Shown here one piece after another: positions 11,177-19,871 of a DNA stretch of 64,000 nucleotides (its first letter is position 1; every line of letters begins with the position of its first letter). Below the pieces are notes generated by a model. That model worked only from the letters and a program-made list of their open reading frames with translations. It did no database searches and had not been told where the DNA came from. Source of the DNA: Xanthomonas bonasiae (GTDB lineage: Bacteria; Pseudomonadota; Gammaproteobacteria; Xanthomonadales; Xanthomonadaceae); NCBI RefSeq assembly GCF_017163705.1, contig NZ_JAFIWB010000015.1, positions 50,085 to 114,084 on the forward strand, written 5' to 3'. The translations under genes were made by a program, and so were the position numbers.

Positions 11177-11183
11177 GGAATCC

Positions 11184-12206
11184 ATGATGACCACGACCCA
11201 ACCCCGCTTCGTCCTGTCCCGCACCGTCGCCGCCGCCTTGCTGCTCGGCGCCTGTGCCGCCGGCAACGCCCAGACCCAGCTGTTGCCGCAGCAGCAACGC
11301 ATCAGCGACGCCGCCATCGCCGCCGACCTGCACGGCTACCAATCCGTGCAGGACCGCATCCAGGCGCTCAACGACGGCGGCCGCCCGGTGCGCGACTACG
11401 CCTTGTCCAAGGCGCAATGCTGGCTCGACGTGTCCTTCCACGAATACACCCGCAACGACCGCAGCGCGTTCCCGCAAGGCGCGCTGAGCGAGTCGGAGAA
11501 GCTGGTGCAGCTGATGGAGCAGGGCGCCGCGACGATCCCGACCGAGACCCCGCTGGTCAACGACGCCAAGTACCTGCGCGACGACCTGTGGCAGCGCCTG
11601 CGCGCGCTGCACGGCAGCGCCGGTTTCAGCTGCGCGCAGCAGGCGGCGGCCTGCGGCGAGGTCGAGCTGGTGCATGCAGGCAACGAGTTCAACCAGCAGC
11701 AATGGCGCCATTCCAAGCCGTACATCCAGATCGCCGAGGACCTGGTCAACGACGCCGAGGCGCTGGCACGGCAGTGCGACGGGCCGAAGCAGGCGGACAC
11801 GCCGGCGGCGGCGCCGATTCCGCTGGTGGCCAACGTGCTGTTCGAATTCGACCGCGACGGCTACAAGGACATCCGCACCCACTCGCTGGAAAGCCTGGAT
11901 CGCGCGCTGGCACGCATCGCCGAAGAGAAGCTGAGCTTGCAGAAGGTGGAGCTGGTCGGCCATGCCGACCGCATGGACGGCCGTGGCCACGACTACAACC
12001 AGGGCCTGTCCGAGCGCCGCGCGCGCACCGTGCGCGAGCTGCTGATCGGCCGCGGCGTCGCCGCCGACCGCATCCGCTACGAATACCGTGGCGACAGCCA
12101 GCAGGTGCAGCAGTGCGCCGGCGTGAAGCCGCGCGCGGCGCTGCTGGAATGCCTGCTGCCGAACCGCCGCGTCGAAGTGCGACTGGTGGTCGGTCGCGGC
12201 GACTGA
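11184..12206 (+). CDS. OmpA family peptidoglycan-associated envelope protein
   Basis: 340 residues, starting 7 bases after the barrel gene with a GAGGAA ribosome site. A second ATG at 11187 is equally possible. The signal peptide (VLSRTVAAALLLGACAAGNA) contains LLGAC, which resembles a lipobox, so it may be a lipoprotein. Residues about 30-205 are helical and lack a recognised domain. Residues about 210-335 form an OmpA C-terminal domain: VLFEFDRDGYKD, VELVGHADRMDG, YNQGLSERRARTVRELL and a final NRRVEVRL. The Asp and Arg of the NxxLSxxRA motif that bind diaminopimelate are largely kept (QGLSERRA). It probably ties the upstream barrel/repeat proteins to the cell wall. Last gene of the operon; a repeat array follows. 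Confidence 0.85.
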   Translation: MMTTTQPRFVLSRTVAAALLLGACAAGNAQTQLLPQQQRISDAAIAADLHGYQSVQDRIQALNDGGRPVRDYALSKAQCWLDVSFHEYTRNDRSAFPQGALSESEKLVQLMEQGAATIPTETPLVNDAKYLRDDLWQRLRALHGSAGFSCAQQAAACGEVELVHAGNEFNQQQWRHSKPYIQIAEDLVNDAEALARQCDGPKQADTPAAAPIPLVANVLFEFDRDGYKDIRTHSLESLDRALARIAEEKLSLQKVELVGHADRMDGRGHDYNQGLSERRARTVRELLIGRGVAADRIRYEYRGDSQQVQQCAGVKPRAALLECLLPNRRVEVRLVVGRGD

Positions 12207-12218
12207 CGGCGCTTGGAG

Positions 12219-12613
12219 CCCCTCTCCCCCGGGAGAGGGGTTGGGGTGAGGGTCCGGCGCGAAAGCGCCTCGCGGAGTTTGGGTGCACGAGGCTGCGCCC
12301 GTACCCTCATCCGGCCCTGCGGGCCACCTTCTCCCGCCGGGAGAAGGGAGCAGCCCTAGCCCCTCTCCCATCGGGAGAGGGGTTGGGGTGAGGGTCCGGC
12401 GCGAAGCGTCTCGCGGAGTTTGGGTGCACGAGGCTGCGCCCGTACCCTCATCCGCCCCTTCGGGGCACCTTCTCCCGATGGGAGAAGGGAACGGCTCTAG
12501 CCCCTCTCCCATCGGGAGAGGGGTTGGGGTGAGGGTACGGCGCGAAGCGCCTCGCTGAGTTTGGGCGCGCGAGGCTTCGCCCGTACCCTCATCCGCCCCT
12601 GCGGGGCACCTTC
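12219..12613 (+). repeat. Three tandem copies of a 141-bp intergenic element
   Basis: Unit starts are at 12219, 12360 and 12501, an exact 141-base period. Each unit opens with a hairpin (CCCCTCTCCC..GGGAGAGGGG), continues with TTGGGGTGAGGGT, a GGCGCGAAGCGCC-like palindrome and TTTGGGTGCACGAGGC, and closes with a second hairpin near GGGGCACCTTCTCCCG..GGGAGAAGGG. The third copy loses its end at about 12613. No open reading frame in it looks real. It lies downstream of the OmpA gene and could act in termination or mRNA protection. Confidence 0.85.
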
Positions 12614-12756
12614 CCTCGAAAACGGGCCATGGTCCCGCCGGCAGAAGGAGGCGCGGCCGGCCGGGCAGCGCTAAAGAATTCCCGCGCAGCGCCGCCATCA
12701 TGGTGAAGCGAAGTCGCTTTCGCCGCCCGGATCGGGCTGTCCATGAGGGAACGCGC

Positions 12757-13560
12757 ATGCTGTCCTTGCCACGCCTGCTGGGTCGTCACCTGGCCAAGTT
12801 CCTGTCCAAGCCGCGCCGGCACCGCTCGGAACTGCCGACCAGTCCGCCGCAGCTGCTGCAGGCGACCTTGCGCAAGGGCGACGTGCTGCTGGTCGAGGGC
12901 AACAGCCGCTTCTCCACCGCGATCAAGTACCTGAGCCAGTCCACCTGGTCGCACGCCGCGCTGTACATCGGCGATCACCTGGGAACGGCGGCCGACGCGG
13001 ACGCGCCGACCTTCTGCGACGTGGACATCAACGTCGGCGTGCGCGTGGTCGGGCTGAGCGAATTCGCCGGCCTGCACACGCGCATCTGCCGCCCGGTGGG
13101 ACTGGGCGCCGACGAGATCGATGCGGTCGTCGACTACATGGTCAGCCGCGTCGGCAACAGCTACGACCTGAAGAACATCTTCGACCTGGCGCGCTACCTG
13201 ATCCGCACCCCGCCGCTGCCGTCGTCGGTGAAGCGCCGCTTCCTGGAACTGGGCAGCGGCGAGCCGACCAAGGCGATCTGCTCGACGCTGCTGGCGCAGG
13301 CCTTCGGCGCGATCCGCTATCCGATCCTGCCGGAGATCGGCAGCGTGCCGGTGTCCGACGCGCAGGATGCGGAGATCCTGCACAACCGTCATTACAGCCT
13401 CTACCTGCCGCGCGACTTCGACGTCTCGCCCTATTTCAACGTGGTGAAGCCGCGCCTGCAATCCGGCTTCGATTTCCATCGGTTGGTGTGGCATGGCGAT
13501 GGCGATGTCGATGCCGATGCAGACGTGGCGCAACGTCTGCGCGTTGCACAGGTTGCCTGA
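12757..13560 (+). CDS. YiiX/YebB-like permuted papain-type cysteine peptidase (NlpC/P60 superfamily)
   Basis: 267 residues. The ATG at 12757 is preferred because GAGGGA ends 6 bases upstream; an upstream in-frame ATG at 12700 has no site. The family reads KGDVLLVEGNSRFS..STWSHAALYIGD (residues about 46-72), with the likely catalytic His in WSHAAL, and an acidic region. A late Cys in AICSTLLAQAF (about residue 170) is the expected place for the nucleophile in the circularly permuted NlpC/P60 fold. No signal peptide or membrane segment is obvious. Substrate is unknown; relatives act on amide bonds of peptidoglycan or lipid-linked substrates. It stands alone between the repeat array and a chemoreceptor gene. 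Confidence 0.65.
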   Translation: MLSLPRLLGRHLAKFLSKPRRHRSELPTSPPQLLQATLRKGDVLLVEGNSRFSTAIKYLSQSTWSHAALYIGDHLGTAADADAPTFCDVDINVGVRVVGLSEFAGLHTRICRPVGLGADEIDAVVDYMVSRVGNSYDLKNIFDLARYLIRTPPLPSSVKRRFLELGSGEPTKAICSTLLAQAFGAIRYPILPEIGSVPVSDAQDAEILHNRHYSLYLPRDFDVSPYFNVVKPRLQSGFDFHRLVWHGDGDVDADADVAQRLRVAQVA

Positions 13561-13673
13561 AAGCGGTTGCAGTCTTCGCACCGCTCGGACCTGAATGCGG
13601 AGGTTCACCGCCGCGGCAGCGCGAAAACCGGCGATTCGATCACAACGCCTTCAGTTTCCTGCACTGCCAGGCG

Positions 13674-13701
13674 TCAAGTTTGCGGCGATCGCGGCCGATA
13701 T
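13674..13701 (+). promoter_or_regulatory. FliA (sigma-28)-type promoter for the chemoreceptor gene
   Basis: TCAAGTTT at 13674-13681 and GCCGATAT at 13694-13701 are separated by 12 bases. This is close to the flagellar sigma-28 pattern TAAAGTTT-N11-GCCGATAA, one base longer in the spacer. It lies 40 bases before the start of the methyl-accepting chemotaxis gene, a common FliA target class. Confidence 0.65.
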
Positions 13702-13740
13702 CGGTGGATATACATCACCGGCATCGCCCTCAGGATCGCT

Positions 13741-16020
13741 ATGAATCCCGTCCATTTCCTGCGTCGTCGCATCGCCAACCTGCCGATGACGCGCAAGTTC
13801 GTGGTGCTGTGCACCCTGCTCGCCATCGGCGTGATCCTGCTCGCCGTCGCCGCCGCGCGTCTGCAGTACCTGGACCTGGTGGATGCGCGCAAGCAGACCG
13901 TGAAGACCCAGATCGACATGGGCATGAGCGTCATCGAACACTATGCGGCCAAGGCCAAGCGCGGCGAACTCACCGAGGCGCAGGCCCAGGAAGCGGCCAA
14001 GTCGGCGCTGGCCGACATGAAGACCAACGGCGGCGTGGACTACTTCTTCATGCTCGACCCGCAGATGCGCATCCTGATGCATCCCAAGCGCAAGGTCGGC
14101 ACCGACATGAGCGACTACAAGAGCGATGCCGGCGAATACGTGTACCGCGACATCCGCAAGGCGGTGACCAGCGGCGACGGCTTCAGCTACTACAGCGCGC
14201 CCAAGCCGGGCAAGAAAGAGCAGCTGCCGAAGATCAGTTACGCCAAGCTGTACCCGCAGTGGAACTGGGTGCTGGTGATGGGCGTGTACGCCGAGGACAT
14301 CCAGGTCGAGGCGCTGGGCTTCACCAAGATCCTGACCGTGATCGGCGCAGCCCTGGTCGGTCTGGTGGTCGGGCTGTGCTGGCTGATCGCCAGCGCCATC
14401 GTCACCCCGCTGCGCGCCGCCACGCGCACCGCGGAGGCCATCGCCTCGGGCCGTTTCGACAACACGATCAAGGTGGAATCGCGCGACGAGACCGGGCAGC
14501 TGATGACCAGCATGCAGCAGATGCAGACCCAGCTGCAGCGCTTCAACGGCGAGATGCAGACCCTGGTGCAGCTGCAGCAGGGCGACGACATCAGCCACCG
14601 CATGCCGGAGGATTTCCCCGGCGATTACGGCACCCTGGCGCGCGGCATGAACACCGCGCTGTTCGAACACCTGGACGCGATCATCGAGGCGATGACGATC
14701 ATGGGCGAGTACGGCCGCGGCGATCTGCGCCGCGACATGCGCCGCCTGCCGGGCCAGCGCGCCGCGCTGCACGAAGCGCTGGATGCGGTGAAGAGCAATC
14801 TGTCGGCGATCAACGGCGACATCGCGCGCCTGGCCGATGCGGCGGCGCGCGGCGATTTCTCCGCGCGCGGCGACGAGGCGCGCTACCAGTTCGCGTTCAA
14901 GGAAATGGTGGAAGCGCTGAACCGGCTGATGCGGCAGGCCGAAAGCGGCCTGGCCGACGTGGGCCGGATCATGGGCGCGATCGCCGACGGCGATCTGTCG
15001 CAGCGCGTGGACGTGCGCTACGAGGGCGCCTTCGGCCAGCTGGCCGAGGCCGCCAACCGCACCGCCGAGCAGCTGACCACGATCGTGCAAGGCATCCAGC
15101 GCTCGGCCGAATCGATCAACACCGCCGCCGGCGAGATCGCCAGCGGCAACAGCGACCTGTCGGTGCGCACCGAGCAGCAGGCGGCGAGCCTGGAAGAAAC
15201 CGCCGCGTCGATGGAAGAGCTGACCTCCACGGTCAAGCAGAACGCCGACAGCGCGCGCCAGGCCAACCAGCTGGTGCTGGGCGCCGGCGAAGTGGCCGAG
15301 AGCGGCGGCCGCGTGGTCGAGGACGTGGTCACCACGATGGCGTCGATCAGCGCCGCCTCCGCGCGCATCGCCGACATCATCGGCGTCATCGACGGCATCG
15401 CCTTCCAGACCAATATCCTGGCGTTGAACGCCGCGGTGGAAGCCGCGCGTGCCGGCGAGCAGGGCCGCGGCTTCGCCGTGGTCGCCTCGGAAGTGCGCTC
15501 GCTGGCGCAGCGCTCGGCGGCGGCGGCCAAGGAAATCAAGACGCTGATCTCCGACTCGGTGCAGGAAGTGGAGCAGGGCTCGACCCTGGTCGCGCGTGCC
15601 GGCACCACCATGGCCGAGGTGGTGACCTCGGTGAAGCGGGTCACCGACATCATGGCCGAGATCTCCGCGGCCAGCGCCGAGCAGAGTTCGGGCATCGAGC
15701 AGGTCAGCAAGACGGTGATGCAGCTGGACGAGACCACGCAGCAGAACGCGGCATTGGTGGAGGAAGCCACCGCGGCGGCGAAGAGCATGGAAGACCAGGC
15801 CTCGGACCTGACCCGTGCGGTGGCGGTGTTCCGCCTTGCCGGCGCCGCCAGGCCGGTGGCCGCGGTCGCGCCCAGGCCGGTGGCGACCCAGGCCGCGGTC
15901 CGTCCGGTCGCCGCCGCACGCGCGCCGGTCAAGAAGGCGCCGGCGCCGGCTGCACGCCCGCTGGCGCGGAGCAAGCCCGGCGGCGCGCTGGCGGAAAGTT
16001 CGGAGTGGGAAGAGTTCTGA
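13741..16020 (+). CDS. Methyl-accepting chemotaxis protein with single Cache sensor and CheR tether
   Basis: 759 residues. TM1 is about 19-40, a periplasmic sCache_2-type sensor about 45-190 ([28 protein letters not shown]), TM2 about 198-222 and HAMP about 223-275. A second HAMP-like linker region leads to the methylation helices. The hairpin tip is near 546-593 ([29 protein letters not shown]), which contacts CheA/CheW. The protein ends after an Ala/Pro/Arg linker in EWEEF, matching the xWxxF pentapeptide that recruits CheR/CheB. The start at 13741 is supported by the FliA-type promoter just upstream. The sensor class often binds small carboxylates, but the ligand cannot be read here. A strong hairpin terminator follows. 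Confidence 0.93.
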   Translation: MNPVHFLRRRIANLPMTRKFVVLCTLLAIGVILLAVAAARLQYLDLVDARKQTVKTQIDMGMSVIEHYAAKAKRGELTEAQAQEAAKSALADMKTNGGVDYFFMLDPQMRILMHPKRKVGTDMSDYKSDAGEYVYRDIRKAVTSGDGFSYYSAPKPGKKEQLPKISYAKLYPQWNWVLVMGVYAEDIQVEALGFTKILTVIGAALVGLVVGLCWLIASAIVTPLRAATRTAEAIASGRFDNTIKVESRDETGQLMTSMQQMQTQLQRFNGEMQTLVQLQQGDDISHRMPEDFPGDYGTLARGMNTALFEHLDAIIEAMTIMGEYGRGDLRRDMRRLPGQRAALHEALDAVKSNLSAINGDIARLADAAARGDFSARGDEARYQFAFKEMVEALNRLMRQAESGLADVGRIMGAIADGDLSQRVDVRYEGAFGQLAEAANRTAEQLTTIVQGIQRSAESINTAAGEIASGNSDLSVRTEQQAASLEETAASMEELTSTVKQNADSARQANQLVLGAGEVAESGGRVVEDVVTTMASISAASARIADIIGVIDGIAFQTNILALNAAVEAARAGEQGRGFAVVASEVRSLAQRSAAAAKEIKTLISDSVQEVEQGSTLVARAGTTMAEVVTSVKRVTDIMAEISAASAEQSSGIEQVSKTVMQLDETTQQNAALVEEATAAAKSMEDQASDLTRAVAVFRLAGAARPVAAVAPRPVATQAAVRPVAAARAPVKKAPAPAARPLARSKPGGALAESSEWEEF

Positions 16021-16063
16021 GCCAGCGCCACGGGCGTCCGTAACGGACGCCATTGCCGATGAC

Positions 16064-16100
16064 GACGCCGATGCCTTAGCGCATCGGCGTCTTCGTTTCT
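16064..16100 (+). terminator. Intrinsic terminator after the chemoreceptor gene
   Basis: GACGCCGATGC (16064-16074) pairs perfectly with GCATCGGCGTC (16081-16091) around a six-base loop and is followed by a T-rich stretch (TTCGTTTCT). A second perfect 8-bp hairpin (GGCGTCCG/CGGACGCC, 16033-16051) precedes it. Confidence 0.7.
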
Positions 16101-16215
16101 GCGTTGGCCGCTGTCGGCGGCCGCGGCATCGCGGTGCGCTCGCGGCGATGTCATGTCACGCCGCGAGCGAGACGTGGCGCTCCAGCGCAACCCGATCAAG
16201 GCGACGCCACTACGT

Positions 16216-16282
16216 GTGGGAGCGACTTCAGTCGCGACGCGGCGTTGTCGAGGGAGTCTGTCGCGGCTGAAGCCGCTTCTAC
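16216..16282. repeat. Inverted pair of REP-type palindromes
   Basis: A REP-like element at 16216-16238 (core GCGACTTCAGTCGC) and an inverted relative at 16260-16282 (core GCGGCTGAAGCCGC) face each other. The same family recurs at 18696, 34293 and 50648. The rest of 16101-16445 shows no supportable gene. Confidence 0.75.
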
Positions 16283-16445
16283 ATGGGGTTGCGCCGCGCC
16301 AGTCCGAGCGCATTGCAGTAAGGGCGGCAGCGGTGCTCATGCGGCCCACGCGTTGCGTTGTGCCATCCAGCTGCGCGGCGTGGCTGGCGACTCCGTGGTC
16401 GCATCTGCCACACTGCGCCGCCCCGTTCAAGGAAGACTCGCCCGG

Positions 16446-16907
16446 ATGCATCTTCGTGCCGTGCTCGCTGCCGTACTCGCCGTGCCCAGTTCCGTCGCCG
16501 CTGCGCAGGACACGCCCGCATCCGCTGCCGCGCCGCTGCTCACCCAGGTCGCGTTCGCCGGTGGCGACATGCAGTTGGGCGAGCGCGGCGGCCACTGCGC
16601 ACTGCTGCGCGGCGAGACCGAACTGCTGGCGTTGGCGATCCCGGCGCCGTGCGGGTTCAGTCCAGACCGACACGGCGAGGTGCGCATCGAGCCGTTCAAT
16701 CGCGGCAGCCGCATCGTGCTGGTTGAGCACATCCGCCCGGATCCGCGACCGCCGCTGCGCGGCAGCGCGAGGCCGGAGTGCATCCGCGAGGCGCAGGCCG
16801 TGCGCGCGATCGGGGGCACGCTGGAGGCCGGCCATGTGATCGCCTCGGCCGGCTGCGATCGCGGCCCGACCGACCAGAAGCTGTTCGTCGCCGGTTTCGC
16901 CTGGTGA
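16446..16907 (+). CDS. Small secreted hypothetical protein
   Basis: 153 residues, not recognised. MHLRAVLAAVLAVPSSVAAAQ is a clean signal peptide with cleavage after AAA or AAQ. The mature protein has four Cys (HCALL, APCGF, PECIRE, AGCDRG) that could form disulfides, and a compact beta-like pattern (VAFAGGDMQLGERGGHCALLRGETELLALAIP). The start at 16446 gives the signal peptide; a longer frame reaching back to 16104 runs through the REP repeats and is not credible. Probably periplasmic or extracellular. Function unknown. Confidence 0.6.
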   Translation: MHLRAVLAAVLAVPSSVAAAQDTPASAAAPLLTQVAFAGGDMQLGERGGHCALLRGETELLALAIPAPCGFSPDRHGEVRIEPFNRGSRIVLVEHIRPDPRPPLRGSARPECIREAQAVRAIGGTLEAGHVIASAGCDRGPTDQKLFVAGFAW

Positions 16908-16944
16908 CGGTCGCGCGCGTGACGCGACCGCGCCGGTGCACGTG

Positions 16945-17670
16945 TCACTCGCCTTCGTCGTCTTCTTCCTCGTCCACTTCGGCATCATCGCCACGCCCGG
17001 GTGCATCGGCATCCACCGGTTCCAGCAAGGTGTAGTCGTTGCGCTCGCGGCGCTGGTAGGCCGACGAAACCGGATAGGCCAGCAGCGGCGGCTGCGGTGC
17101 GCGTGCCAGAAACGCGGTGGGAAACAGCCGCGGCCCGCGCAGCCAGCTGCGCCAGCGGTCGCCGCTCAGGAAGATCGGCCCGTCCGCGGTCAGCGGCGGC
17201 GGAATCGCGGCGTTGGCATGGGTCAGCACGCTGAAGCTGAGCAGCGCCGGCTCTCCGCGGTCCCAGCGTTCCCACAGCCCCGCCGCCAGCAGCACCTCGC
17301 CTTGCGCATGGTGAATGTAATAGGGCTGCGCCGGTTTGCGGCTGCGGTCCCACTTGTAGTACCCGGACAGCGGAATCACGCAGTGCTGGCTCTTCCACGG
17401 CGCGGCGAAGATGCGGCTGCGCGCGGCGCGTTCCAGCCGCGCGGTGACGGTGGTGTACGGCGTGTCCGGCGTCTTCGACCAGCGCGGCACGATGCCCCAT
17501 TGCAGGCGCTGCACCTGCGCCGTGCCGTCGTGGCACAGGAGCGCGGACGCGACGTCGCCCTTGCCCAGGTTGTAGTGGTCCGGGTAAGCCGCAAGGGCCT
17601 GGCGCAGCGGCGGCTCCAGCCGCGCGGGCAGGTCGTCCTCGATGCTGAAAGCCTGCACGAAGCGTCTCAT
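16945..17670 (-). CDS. SRAP-fold (YedK/HMCES-like) protein lacking the catalytic residues
   Basis: 241 residues. The fold is recognisable by YNLGKGD (33-39), QWGIVPRWSK (57-66), CVIPLSGYYKW (97-107), LAAGLWERW (128-136) and FSVLTHANA (146-154). Active SRAP proteins start Met-Cys-Gly-Arg, and the processed Cys2 forms a thiazolidine crosslink with abasic DNA. Here the start is MRRF. The active-site Glu of GFYEW is Lys106, and the conserved IHDRMP histidine segment reads IPPPLTADGP. A longer frame to 17757 does not restore the Cys in the right context. The tail is strongly acidic (DDAEVDEEEDDEGE). It is therefore probably a non-crosslinking paralogue. It is transcribed toward the secreted hypothetical and stands as a single gene. 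Confidence 0.8.
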   Translation of the reverse strand: MRRFVQAFSIEDDLPARLEPPLRQALAAYPDHYNLGKGDVASALLCHDGTAQVQRLQWGIVPRWSKTPDTPYTTVTARLERAARSRIFAAPWKSQHCVIPLSGYYKWDRSRKPAQPYYIHHAQGEVLLAAGLWERWDRGEPALLSFSVLTHANAAIPPPLTADGPIFLSGDRWRSWLRGPRLFPTAFLARAPQPPLLAYPVSSAYQRRERNDYTLLEPVDADAPGRGDDAEVDEEEDDEGE

Positions 17671-17912
17671 CGGTTTCTCGCAGTGCGCACGCCCGCACCT
17701 TAGTGCGTGGGGTGGACAAGCCGGAGTGAAGACCCGCGGCGCGCCGGCGCAGTGCACGGCCGGTGGTGTCGCCGCGACGCTGCGGCATCCGGCGCGTCCG
17801 ATGCGCGCGACGCAACAGCTTCTTCTTCATCCGGCCTTTCCTTGGCCCTGGGCATAGTCGCCGCCGACCAAGGCGACCGCCACTGGGGCGGTGCAGGAGG
17901 AGACGTCCACGC

Positions 17913-18554
17913 ATGTTCCTTAAACGCAACGGCTTGTCGCTGGTGTTGTTGGGCCTGACCCTGCTGTTCATCGGCGGCCAGGCGCTCAGCGGCCATCTCG
18001 CCTATAACGACGAACTGCGCCAGCAGGGCCTGGCGCCGCTGATGTTCTGGGAGTACCTGCACAGCGGCCATTTCGTCGGTGCGCTGTTCGAGAACTGGGA
18101 AAGCGAATTCCTGCAGATGGGCATGTATGTGCTGCTCACGGTGAAGCTGCGCCAGTGGGGTTCGGCCGAATCGCGGCCGCTGCCGCCGGACGAGGAGCAC
18201 GAGACCATCGCGCCTGGTACCACGCCGTGGCCGGTGCGTGCCGGCGGGCTCTGGCTGAAGCTCTACGAGCGCTCGCTGGCGCTGGCATTCGGCCTGCTGT
18301 TCCTGACCAGTTTCGTGCTGCATGCGCTCGGCAGCTGGCGGCACGAACTGGCCGAGCGGGCGATGCAACGGCTGCCGGGGATCTCGCTTTTCGAGCACGC
18401 GACCGGCGCGCAGTTCTGGTTCGAGTCGATGCAGAACTGGCAGAGCGAGTTCCTGGCCGTGTTCGCGCTGGTGGTGCTGACCATCTGGCTGCGGCAGAAG
18501 GATTCGCCGCAATCCAAACCGGTGCATGCGCCGCATACGCAAACCGGCGATTGA
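17913..18554 (+). CDS. DUF6766-type membrane protein
   Basis: 213 residues. GGAGGA lies 13 bases before the ATG, and upstream in-frame starts have no site. Hydrophobic segments at about 8-26 (GLSLVLLGLTLLFIGGQAL), about 66-76 and 121-139 (LALAFGLLFLTSFVLHALG), plus a late helix at about 178-193 (EFLAVFALVVLTIWL), suggest three to four membrane spans. The two halves look alike (ENWESEFLQMGMYVLLTVKLRQ and QNWQSEFLAVFALVVLTIWLRQ), which points to an internal duplication. The family is small and uncharacterised; assignment rests on this repeated NWxSEFL motif. Function unknown. Confidence 0.7.
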   Translation: MFLKRNGLSLVLLGLTLLFIGGQALSGHLAYNDELRQQGLAPLMFWEYLHSGHFVGALFENWESEFLQMGMYVLLTVKLRQWGSAESRPLPPDEEHETIAPGTTPWPVRAGGLWLKLYERSLALAFGLLFLTSFVLHALGSWRHELAERAMQRLPGISLFEHATGAQFWFESMQNWQSEFLAVFALVVLTIWLRQKDSPQSKPVHAPHTQTGD

Positions 18555-18695
18555 GCGGGCGTCGCTGCCGGGCCCGCTACGTTCCGAGGCGACGGCGTAT
18601 TTTTATGCTGCTGGAGTGCGCCACGCGCGCATAGCCGACTCGAGCGAGCTGGCGTATCGACTCGGAAACAGCTTCGACTCCGATGATGTTGAATA

Positions 18696-18766
18696 TTGTA
18701 GGAGCGACTTCAGTCGCGACAGGGTGCTATCGACAGTGCCTGTCGCGACTGAAGTCGCTCCTACAA
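18696..18766. repeat. Perfect 28-bp inverted REP pair
   Basis: The 28 bases at 18696-18723 are exactly the reverse complement of 18739-18766, with a 15-base spacer. The element is the REP family with a GCGACTTCAGTCGC core. It lies between the DUF6766 gene and the end of the Mn-catalase gene, so RNA from either strand would fold into a long hairpin. Confidence 0.85.
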
Positions 18767-18845
18767 ATGCGCACACCGCAGGCGTGGCCTGGCGCGTCCT
18801 GGCGAATCTACCGCCGCGAAGAACACATTGCCGCGGACCGCGCGA

Positions 18846-19748
18846 TCACAGCTTGATGTCGCCCTTGGTCGAGCCCGCGCCCGGGCCGGCACCCAGGTCG
18901 GCGCCGGTGGTCGGATCGCTGTCCTGCTGCGACATAGTGCGTGCCGCCAGCGCCTGCAGCGCGCTTTCCTCGGCCGGACTCAGGCCGACGCTCGGCACGC
19001 CGCTGCCGCCGTCCACGGCCGCCTGGCGGTTGCGGTCGGACACCTTCTGCCACTGGCTGCCGCTGTTCCACGGACCGTTGATGTCGCCGTCGCCCTGCGA
19101 CATGTCGTAGAACGTGTCGGTGAACATCGGCTCGCCCGGCAGCTTGCCCGGCGGGAAGTTCGGCTCGATCGCGTACAGCGCCTTCTCGAACGACTTCTGG
19201 TGCGCCACCTCGCGGGTCATCAGGAACTTCAAGGCATCGACGATGCCCGGATCGTCGGTGACGTTGATCAGGCGCTCGTAGACGATCTTCGCGCGTGCCT
19301 CGGCGGCGATATTGGAGCGCAGGTCGGCGGTGGGTTCGCCGATGGAATCCACATACGCCGCACTCCACGGCACGCCGCTGGAGTTCACCAGCGCCGGGCC
19401 GCCGCCGTACAGGATCTGCTGGGTCTGGCTGGTGTTGTTGTTCCTGGTCAGGGTGCGCATCTCCTCGGCTTCGACCATGCCTTCGGACAGCACCGCCTTG
19501 GGTCCCTGGTTGAGCATGGCGATGATCGAACCGATGATCTCCAGATGGCTCAGTTCCTCGGTGGCGATGTCGTACAGCAGGTCCTTGCGGCCCGGATCGA
19601 CCTCGCCGATGGCCTGGGTGAAATAGCGCATGGCGGCGGCCAGCTCGCCTTGCGGGCCGCCGAACTGCTCGAGCATCAGCGACGCCAGGGCCGGATCCGG
19701 CTTGGCCACGTGCACCGTGTACATCAACCGCTTGTTGTGCATGAACAT
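18846..19748 (-). CDS. katN: Manganese (non-haem) catalase
   Basis: 300 residues. It breaks down hydrogen peroxide at a di-manganese site. The ferritin-like four-helix core shows ELAAAMRYFTQAIGE (about 33-47), ATEELSHLEIIGSII (about 60-74), EARAKIVYERLI and REVAHQKSFEKAL (about 170-180), which supply the expected Glu and His ligands. The C-terminal 60 residues are a polar Gly-rich tail. The ATG at 19748 follows AGGAGA by five bases; a second Met is two codons later. It is the last gene of a run of three ferritin-like stress genes on the minus strand, like the yciFE-katN arrangement of enterobacteria, where the operon is under stationary-phase control. Confidence 0.92.
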   Translation of the reverse strand: MFMHNKRLMYTVHVAKPDPALASLMLEQFGGPQGELAAAMRYFTQAIGEVDPGRKDLLYDIATEELSHLEIIGSIIAMLNQGPKAVLSEGMVEAEEMRTLTRNNNTSQTQQILYGGGPALVNSSGVPWSAAYVDSIGEPTADLRSNIAAEARAKIVYERLINVTDDPGIVDALKFLMTREVAHQKSFEKALYAIEPNFPPGKLPGEPMFTDTFYDMSQGDGDINGPWNSGSQWQKVSDRNRQAAVDGGSGVPSVGLSPAEESALQALAARTMSQQDSDPTTGADLGAGPGAGSTKGDIKL

Positions 19749-19871
19749 GAAAATCTCCTGGGGTGCGCCCACGGCAAAGCCACGACGACCTGGCGATCAG
19801 GCGTCGTGGCCAGTGGGCGCGTCTGGGTATAAAAAGCCGCGGCGCCGGCAATCGGCGCCGCGGTCGTGCGG

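Noticed and set aside
7421..11317. 1298-residue minus-strand frame opposite the barrel gene
   Set aside because: Composition is Ala/Gly/Arg/His/Val low complexity and it mirrors the codon bias of the plus-strand gene; no domain or ribosome site.
13651..16053. 800-residue minus-strand frame opposite the chemoreceptor
   Set aside because: Antisense shadow of a well-identified receptor gene; no recognisable motif.
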